Part shown: positions 57,381 through 64,000 of the stretch, one piece after another
Layout of the letters: every line of letters begins with the position of its first letter
How positions within the stretch are numbered: the stretch's first letter is position 1
Origin: Hippopus hippopus
Lineage: Eukaryota; Mollusca; Bivalvia; Cardiida; Cardiidae
Direction: 5' to 3'
Length of the DNA stretch: 64,000 bases
Assembly: GCA_946811185.2 (NCBI GenBank)
Contig: OX328104.1
Span: 46,484,505-46,548,504 of the forward strand
The notes under the pieces: model-generated
Seen by the model: only the letters and a program-made list of their open reading frames with translations
The model's database searches: none
What the model was told of the DNA's origin: nothing
Made by a program: the position numbers and the translations under genes

Positions 57381-57798
57381 TTAAATTTTAGAACTTTCGG
57401 CCTCTGACATTTTTCTCACATCTTTCTTTGACCTGCGCAAAACCTTTTGCAGGTTCTCAAACTTCTTAATGAATAAATCTTTCTTCATTCTGGTTTTCTG
57501 TAATGCAAACCTCTGTAGATGTTCCAACTTGTGCTGGTCCAATGGTGGCCTTGGAGATGCGCTACACTTAACCGTCTTCTTTCCTGTTCTGGAATAATTA
57601 ATAAGTTCGTCTTCAGTGAAAATATGTTTAGCCAAGGAAGAAACAACGTCTTGCTCATTATCTAAATGTTTGACTAAATCCAGTGCATGTTCATCTTCTG
57701 ACTTAGGGTTTCCATTTTTCAGTACAGCCTCCAATGCTGCGATTCTACAGTCTAATCTTTTAATTTTCTTTCTGAGGATGCTACCTTTCTCCTCCCAC
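57381..57798 (-). CDS. Putative terminal exon, coiled coil plus BEN-like region
   Basis: An acceptor TTCTTTCAG precedes 57798; after one leading base, the frame is open for 138 codons to a stop at 57381-57383. The first about 30 residues are charged heptads (RKKIKRL, RIAALEAVL). Then come HIFTEDELINYS, TGKKTVK and PPLDQHKLEHLQRF, and a basic end (KVLRRSKKDVRKMSE). The pattern 'FTEDEL...TGK...PLD..KL' resembles BEN-domain proteins, which bind DNA or chromatin, but the match is from memory of the pattern. It lies 1.4 kb downstream of the exon at 59208-59291 on the same strand. Their splice phases do not match directly, so at least one exon between them is missing or unseen. Confidence 0.6.
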
Positions 57799-57856
57799 CT
57801 GAAAGAAGAACACCTAGAATTATAACTACTTCCATGGAAAAGATTGAAACACCATT

Positions 57857-57970
57857 TTAACCCTTACAGTGCTGGAAGAGTGAACTTACTATTGTGGACA
57901 GTGTAGATTTAGATTAGACTGCATAGAATGTGCTGTCTGAACTTTGATCTACTCTGTTTCCTACCTAGTT
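57857..57970. mobile_element. TTAA-type MITE family B, partial
   Basis: TTAACCCTTACAGTGCTGGA at the left, then GGACAGTGTAGATTTAGATT and AGAATGTGCTGTCTGAAC. The right end is lost near 57970. Confidence 0.5.
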
Positions 57971-58009
57971 ACATTTTATTGATGAATTGCTATTTTTCCC
58001 TTACTAATA

Positions 58010-58499
58010 ATCAGAATTTTTCCAAAATCAATCGGGTTCAAGCTATTGATAATATAAACAATCTTTGCAAGTTTCACGAAAATTGGATGAAAAGTGTGGA
58101 CTCTATTGCGTAAACAAGAAATGCACATTTCAAACTTTGAGTTGCTACTCTTCACATACTAATAGTCAGAATTTCTTGAAAATCAATAGGGTTCAAGCTG
58201 TTATGATACAAACAAACTGTGTAAGTTTCACGAAAATTGAACAAAAAATGTGAAATTTATCGCATGAACAAGAAATACGCATTTCAAACTTTGAGTGGCT
58301 ACTTTTCCCATACTAATTGTCAGAATTTCTTCAAAATCAATGGGTTCAAGCTATTATGATATAACAAACTGCAAGTTTCACGAAAATTGGACAAAAAATG
58401 TGGACTTTATTGCATATACAAGAAAAGACTAAGGGATGGACGCACGACAGAAAACACGCCATAACAATAGCTCTGCTGGCCTTTGGCCAGTAGAGCTAA
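58010..58499 (+). mobile_element. Helentron-like element, CTGGCC hairpin family, 5'-truncated
   Basis: Three units of about 150 bp (AAATCAAT-GGGTTCAAGC-TAT and AAGTTTCACGAAAATTG cores), then GACGGACGCACGACAG-like sequence and the hairpin CTGGCCTTTGGCCAG followed by TAGAGCTAA. It shares its 3' end with 17275-18053 and 41516-42293 (reversed). Confidence 0.65.
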
Positions 58500-58683
58500 A
58501 AATGGAGGCAAACCCAGAAAGTACCATTAGAGCATATTCTGCTTTTGATTCAATGTTTTCAGTTGTCTGTTTGCAGTTGTCTACCACAGAAGTATAACCA
58601 ACTTAATTTTGGTAGATGTTTAGTACAAATACTAAAAGCAAAAGATCCAAGCTTTGAACGTTAAACTTTGGTGCAATAAGATT

Positions 58684-59000
58684 TTTAACCCATAACCGCA
58701 CAATCTTGGCTTTTAATGACCTTGAGAAATATGGCATTTTGAAACAATATTAACCCTAAATGTATTAATAACTGAAATAAAAATTTTGAATAGAAAGTAA
58801 AATCCAAGATAGGTATTTTTAGGGGGAGATTTCCCCTTCTAGGACAGTGTAGATCCAAGATCAGACTGCAGATTCTGCTAAAGGTCGAGTCACCCTTAGT
58901 AGCCTCAGGATTTAAAAAAAAAAAGGAGAGAATGCTGGTAGCCAGTACTGGTTCCATTCTATTTCCATTATTCGTGCTACATGTATTTTTTTATCTGTAC
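58684..59000. mobile_element. TTAA-type MITE family A, split by a family B copy
   Basis: Left end TTAACCCATAACCGCACAATC. The hairpin remnant GGAGAGAATGCTGGTAGCCA lies at about 58923. Between them a family B MITE (58750-58915, TTAACCC... to ...GGATTTAA) is inserted. The left-arm partner ends at 22562. Confidence 0.6.
58750..58915. mobile_element. TTAA-type MITE family B, nested
   Basis: TTAACCCTAAATGTATTAATA at the left, AGTGTAGATCCAAGATCAGA in the centre, AGCCTCAGGATTTAA at the right. It is absent from the left arm as far as that arm can be compared. Confidence 0.55.
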
Positions 59001-59207
59001 TTGAAAACGAAAAAGTAACGTATTGACTTTAAATGTGACTAACACCAGCATTGGAAATTAGAGCTGATAATTTTAAATGCTCCTCCTCATGTCTGTGAAA
59101 ATTGGCTGTGGTGGTGAGGGGGTGTTCCTCCTCTTTTTCAATGGGCCTGCTCAAGACAAATAAGTTTCGAAGGACATCTATGGATGTAGAAAGATTTATT
59201 TGCTTAC

Positions 59208-59291
59208 CAGTATCGGACTGCTGTTTCTTTGCCTTGACGTATTCAAACTTTGGTGGAAGTTTTGCTTGTTGAAGTAAATGTCTCTTGTTTG
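59208..59291 (-). CDS. Second exon of the right-arm gene
   Basis: 84 bp between TTTTTTTTAG and donor GTAAGC. Joined to exon 1 by phase, it encodes PNKRHLLQQAKLPPKF then EYVKAKKQQSDT, a Lys/Gln-rich segment without a known motif. Sequence and splice sites are almost unchanged between the two arms, which suggests that the exon was functional at the time of duplication. It ends one base into the next codon. Confidence 0.7.
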
Positions 59292-59311
59292 CTAAAAAAA
59301 AGGGTCAGAAT

Positions 59312-59540
59312 ACGATTTAATCCTTTTCCACACAGTGTTGATGTTAATGACCATAGAAAGAAGCCCTTTATAAAATATTGTCAGGAAAGGAGAAAATGCT
59401 TGTATTTTCTTCTTTTTTCCCCCCAATGTGTTCTACCCTTGAAAATTGCATCATTTGATCCACATTGGAATTTTCATATGCAAATGCTAATACACTTTGG
59501 ACAAGGTTCAGATTTTGTTGTGTGGTAAGGGGCTGAATGC
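59312..59540. mobile_element. TTAA-type MITE family A (right arm, near exon 2)
   Basis: Partner of 21911-22139, reversed: CTTTTCCACACAGTGTTGAT at one end, GTTGTGTGGTAAGGGGCTGAA at the other. The central hairpin is damaged differently from its partner, showing independent decay. Confidence 0.65.
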
Positions 59541-59723
59541 CTGCTGTGACACTTTCACAACCTTGAAAATATTAGGCGTGTGAGTACTCTCTGCCAGAAC
59601 TTGAGAATCCAAGAAAAAATAAAGAAAACCTGTTGTGTCCATTGCCCAGGGTGCCGTCACTCAATAAACAAAATTTCAACTCATGACACAATATATTCTA
59701 CCAATATTCAGTTAACCAAAGGA

Positions 59724-59936
59724 TAACTACACAACAAAATTTTAGGTTTGTCTAAATTGAAAGCATTTACAGACAAGATAAATGAGACTTGGAATTTAAA
59801 ATTGCTTTTAAAAGGGTTACATTAAAGGAAAAGGAAAAAATACGTGTAACCAGCATTTTCTCCTTTTCCTACATTGTTTTGCGAAGCCTTGTCTTCAGGG
59901 TCTTCAAAACGTGGGATTATATGGTAAAGGGTTAGG
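59724..59936. mobile_element. TTAA-type MITE family A (right arm, intron)
   Basis: Partner of 21513-21735, reversed. Ends with ATTATATGGTAAAGGGTTAG; hairpin arms AAGGAAAAAATACGTGTAAC and CAGCATTTTCTCC. Confidence 0.65.
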
Positions 59937-60733
59937 GTGTCATCTGTTCTTCAATTTTATCATGTATGAGTTGCTGCAGTTACTGGCCTTGGCAAGTTCA
60001 AAAGATACATTACAACACTTTGGATATTGTGAAACTACTAAACGGGGAAACCATTCTACACCAGAAAACACAGAAATCATTTTTTTTCTAAATTCCTAGG
60101 TAATTCTTTGTGTCAAAATGTAACACTGTAAAATTGAGAAATATTTCTCGTTGTGAGCAATTTTATCTTTTTTCTAGTGTTTTTGAAAGTTGCATTTTCT
60201 AGATACATGGCCGTATCTAGATCTCAATCTCGAGCTTGAAGCAGTTTTCCCCCAGTCTCACATTCCCTGCAAAACCGTTTTAAATTTGACCAAATTTTTA
60301 CACGCCCCCCTTTTAGAAACATTTGTGTTGGGTTAGATCAATTCTATTTCATTATTTTCTTTTTATGGATCTAATTATAATTCAATCTATAATATTTTGG
60401 AACATACAACAGTTGGTGTACAATGTTTTACAATGCTAGTCCGTATCGTATGCAAAATAAGCTCCTCCTCCCGACACCCTAGACCAGTTTTCCAAACATG
60501 ATTAATTGGAATGACTAAAAAACTGGGCCATACAAGTAGCTTTAAATCTGTAATAATTCCTGATGCAAGATAAGCTTAATTTGAAATGCAAAAGTACTGT
60601 AAAATCTATCTTTAGTAGGAATCTTGGCATACAATAAGCATAGATTCACAAAGACATGAGAATTCGCGAAGTATTGAGAATCAACGATATCTGTGAATTT
60701 CCAGAAGTCATGGGTGTTAAGAAATTTACTTAC

Positions 60734-60896
60734 GATGCATTTCACATATAACTGCATCATAAACTTTCTTTTCGAATACAGCTCTGATAAGATCTCCTTC
60801 CCTGTAACCATCTTTCACTGGACTGACTATCTGTTTCCTCTTGATAACAGATATAAAGCGATCTTCCCATTGAACGAGAAAGTTTTCCTCTGCCAT
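60734..60896 (-). CDS. First coding exon of the right-arm gene
   Basis: The ATG at 60896 has A at -3 and G at +4. The frame is open for 54 codons to a GTAAGT donor after 60734, and starts MAEENFLVQWEDRFISVIKR, then KQIVSPVKDGYREGDLIRAV and FEKKVYDAVICEMH. The alternating hydrophobic pattern suggests a small beta-sheet (Tudor- or SH3-like) fold, often found at the start of chromatin proteins, but no family is certain. With 59208-59291, and possibly 57381-57798, it may form a short DNA- or chromatin-associated protein. The left-arm copy is broken, so this is the only candidate functional one here. Confidence 0.7.
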
Positions 60897-61640
60897 GATT
60901 TCAAGTTTCACGTGGTACTATGCGGGGATTCCGCTTCCGATGCAGTCATCTATCCTGCCAAAAACGCGCCACCTATCGCGTTAAATTTTGGGCCGTTTAA
61001 GTACCATTCAGATATTAGATAAATACGAATTTCTTCCCTATTTTTTGTTTCAATGTAGGATTAATGGATCGTTTTTATATATAATTATATCGTTTATTAG
61101 ATTATATAATTTTATCGAAATGAACCGGCCCCAGTGGACCTTTTAATATACAACAATGACGTAAGCAACCCATGTGTACAAATCTTGGATCGCAGACAAC
61201 AGTTACTCAGCTATTGACGGATGATTATTTCGTATTTTTGCATCAACCTGGTATGTATATTCACTCTAGTACGATCATTACGTAACTATTTTGTTTATTT
61301 ACTTAATCTTTTTTCTAGAGTTACCGAGAGGAAATTTCTCGCATGTCTACAAAAACATGCGGTACTTTCGCACCATAACAGTTTCGGGGACCATAGTTTT
61401 GCACCAAGAAGATAATTCTTAGCTCCACTGGCCAAAGGCCAGCGGGCTTATGTCATGGCCCGGTTTTCGTCGTGGGTGTGTTAACTTTTATTTCAAACAT
61501 CATCTCTGAAACTACCTATCAGATTTTGACGAAACTTCACAGAAATGTTCCTGCCATAGCCCCCTTCAAAATTCTTGATGAGAATTCATCAAAATTATGT
61601 GGTTATTATGGAAAGATAAGGGTGAAGAAAAAAAAAAAAT

Positions 61641-61991
61641 TCCATTGAGTTATTTTCCATTTATTATGTTCTTTATTTATGCACATGAATGAGACAAGAA
61701 AATATCTTGTCTTAAGTTCAGACTTGGTTGGAATCAAGTAAATAGATGAATTCTGATTTGTAGCCTAACTTGCAAATCATGATTTTATGAATAAAAAAAA
61801 ACTTTTGCAATTCATGATTTTATGAACAGACAAAAATAATTTAAGTGTTTACCCAACAAGAAAATTAAATTCATTTGTATTGCAAGCCTTTGCAGACAAC
61901 TATTCAAATCAGAATGATCAGATTTGTCTTTCATAAATGTAGTTCAGAACATTGTGAAAATGGGAGAAAATAAAGCTCACATTCATTATCT
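61641..61991. other. Spacer with a truncated MITE
   Basis: GTGTTTACCCAACAAGAAAA at about 61852 and ACATTGTGAAAATGGGAGAA at about 61952 are parts of a family A MITE, cut at about 61991 by the next element. Also two TTGCAA(A)TTCATGATTTTATGAA copies at 61768 and 61805. No gene. Confidence 0.5.
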
Positions 61992-63226
61992 CTTTTTATA
62001 TGCCCGTCGAAGACGGGCCGTTTGATGGGATCACCCATGGCGTGCGGGCGGGCGGCGTCCAGTTCTTTGTCCGGAGCATAACTTTGTCATCTCCAGTCCG
62101 ATTGACTTGAAACTTGGCAATTGTGTTTGTTGCAATAATATGGGGTGCAGTGCAAAAGAACCATAACTCTACCTCGTGCTATCTTTGAGTTATTTCCCTT
62201 TGATCGTCATTTTTACAGCATTTTCTGCTTGTCCGGAGCATAACTTTGTCATCTCCAGTCCGATTGACTTGAAACTTGGCATTTGTGTTTGTTGCAATAA
62301 TACGGAGTGCAGTGCGAAAGAACCATAACTCTACCTCGTGCTGTATTTCAGTTATTTCCCTTTGATTGTCATTTTTACAGCATTTTCTGCTTGTCCGGAA
62401 TATAACTTTGTCATTTTTAGTCATGATTGTTGAAAAATTACAGAGTGCAGTGCACAAGAACCATAACTCTTCCTAGCACGAATTTTGAGTTATTCCCCTT
62501 AGATCTTCATTTTTATAGCATTTTTTGCCTGTCCGGATCATAACTTTTTCATCTTAAGTAGGAATGACTTGAAATATGGTATGCTTATTTGTTGCAATAT
62601 TTGGAAGTGGAGTGCGCAAGAATTGTAACTACCTCGTGCTGTCTTGGAGTTATTTCCCTTTGATCGTCATTTTTACAGCATTAAGTGCTTGTCTAGAATA
62701 TTACTTTGTCATCTCAAGTCAGAACGACTTCAGACTTGGTATGCATGTTTGTTGCAATATTATGGAGTACAGTGCGCAAGAACAATAACTCTACCTAGCG
62801 CGGATTTTGAGTAATTCCACTTTGATCTTCATTTTTACAGTATTTCTTGCTTGTCTGGAAGGGAACTTTGTCACCTCAAGTCAAATTGACCTGAGACTTG
62901 GTAAACATGTTTGTTGCAGTTATGAAAATTGCAGTGCACTGGAGCCGTAACCTTACCTAATGCCCTTTAGGAATTATTCCCTATTCATTATTTTTTTTTT
63001 ACGGCTTTTCATGCTTCTCTACAATATAACTTTGTCTTTTCATGTTGGAATGACCTGAAACTTTATATGCATGTTTCCTTAACATTAGACATTCATGCCT
63101 ATTTCAATCACTTACATGATTTCTGCTGCACTACTATTTTTCTCTACCTGCCCTTTACGATTATTATTCCCCCTCTACAACTGGCGGTGGGACGGGCGTA
63201 TCTTGCGACAATTTGCTGCTCTTGTT
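61992..63226 (-). mobile_element. Helentron-like element, family B, complete-looking
   Basis: Left (3' end, reversed): TATATGCCCGTCGAAGACGG, a GCCCGTC-GAA-GACGGGC hairpin, then a GCGGGCGGGCGGCG run. Right (5' end, reversed): CGGGCGTATCTTGCGACAAT then TTGCTGCTCTTGTT. About seven units of about 150 bp lie between. It matches the arrays at 7893 and 19623. Open frames at 62179-62457 and 62576-62788 are array read-through. Confidence 0.75.
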
Positions 63227-64000
63227 TCATATATATTCTAGTTTTTGTTTGTGTATGAATATCAAATATTTTTGTCATTAAAACCTGTTCCAGTGTGACA
63301 CCATAAGACAAAAAGGCCTAACCTTCACCCCTTTTAATTGTTATTTTCATTAAAAAAAATTCTTGTTATTCAATGCAGATTTTAGCTTCCATTTATAGTT
63401 TTTCTTGCAGGTATTTATGTAAATTCACCACTTAAATTCATTATAAGTGATGAAGAAACAATCTGAGGAGACTCCGATAGGACGGTGTCAAACTGACCTC
63501 TGTAGTGTCATGGGTTTTCGCGTTTTTTCAGCGATCTGTTTTTATAACTTTTATTTCTTTTAACAGTATTATAGCATGACTTAAAATGAATTTGTCAATT
63601 GGGGTAGCAGGGGACTTAAAAACCTGCTATTTTACTCTTGATAAATTGATTAACACCTTTATCATGCTTTCATAATTGACTCGCCATCTTGATTACCTGT
63701 GTTAAACAGGGCTGCGTGTGTCTTTCATTATTGATACTAATTATGTTTACTGAAGCTCATTGCCGGATAAGCACCAGCTATTTGATATGACGCTTTATCC
63801 GATAATTTCATGTGTCAATTGGCAGTAAAGGGGGGTTTAAGGGCCATAATGAAATGATAATTCCTTTGTATATTACAAACTGTCATATGCATGCGACTTT
63901 CACCTTGAATGGTTATCCGTGTTATTCCACTCGCCGCGCTTCAAGTTTTACAATAAACAGGACTAATCTCAGGGGTGTGGAAATCCTACGTCCGACTCGT
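63227..64000. other. Dispersed repeat fragments, no gene
   Basis: 63420-63600 resembles parts of 35970-37054 (CTGTAGTGTCATGGGTTTTC type). 63650-63760 is repeat R1 reversed (TGATTACCTGTGTTAAACAG). The rest is AT-rich with no gene. Confidence 0.5.

Larger units (their letters stand above)
58911..61640 (-). repeat. Inverted segmental duplication, right arm
   Basis: Reverse complement of 17840-22562 without the 2.08 kb insertion. It contains the intact first exon (60734-60896), both intronic MITE copies (about 59724-59936 and 59312-59540), the second exon (59208-59291) and the reversed 3' end of a Helentron-like element (from 61419). The outer edge fades at about 61600-61640, and the inner edge lies in a MITE at about 58911. 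Confidence 0.85.

Overview
The window is animal nuclear DNA, most likely from a bivalve mollusc of the clam type. It is AT-rich and gene-poor, with GT-AG introns and a dense, layered transposable-element landscape. The call rests on recognisable elements: a tRNA-derived SINE of mollusc style, mariner/Tc1 relics, a Ty3-type retroelement, and tandem-array repeats whose ends carry GAGCAC-GAA-GTGCTC and AGGGCCAT-G-ATGGCCCT hairpins, which I associate with clam genomes. The species cannot be fixed from the sequence alone.

Layout. 1-5.3 kb: small inverted-repeat elements and a 3.1 kb foldback element (2028-5132) with about 525 bp terminal inverted repeats and a 9 bp target duplication. 6.7-13.7 kb: a decayed PHD-finger plus OTU-like protease gene, split by a 5.5 kb insertion (7311-12781) with its own inverted termini and 9 bp duplication, itself filled with nested tandem-array elements. 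17.8-22.6 kb and 58.9-61.6 kb: two arms of an inverted segmental duplication, about 2.6 kb after removing a 2.1 kb insertion from the left arm. Each arm holds the first two exons of the same gene. The right-arm copy is open and, with an exon at 57.4-57.8 kb, suggests a coiled-coil/BEN-like protein. The left copy is broken. 25.7-30.4 kb: a 5'-truncated Ty3/gypsy-type retrotransposon on the minus strand with one LTR. 31-41 kb: hAT-like and other short inverted-repeat elements plus a Tc1 relic. 42.6-43.9 kb: a full-length mariner whose transposase has one in-frame stop before the third catalytic Asp. 44.4-44.9 kb: a small tandem array of coiled-coil exon-like units. 46.9-48.7 kb and 54.0-56.9 kb: tandem-array elements, the second carrying a nested copy. 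48.8-51.0 kb: an hAT-like element with an 8 bp duplication. 51.85-52.1 kb: a SINE.

Four themes connect the window. (1) A group of tandem-array elements shares a 5' AACAAGAG end and a 3' hairpin followed by CTAA. Their structure fits non-autonomous Helentron-type (Helitron2/HINE) elements, and two clean junctions are compatible with insertion between T and T. (2) Several foldback elements with unrelated sequences have termini built from 9-16 bp direct subrepeats; those with measurable target duplications show 8-9 bp, suggesting Mutator-like mobilisation. (3) Two MITE families sit in TTAA with termini starting CCC, like piggyBac, and one has a strong central hairpin. (4) There are minimal elements of 32-42 bp, essentially two facing terminal repeats. 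Nothing looks like an intact host gene except possibly the right-arm gene.
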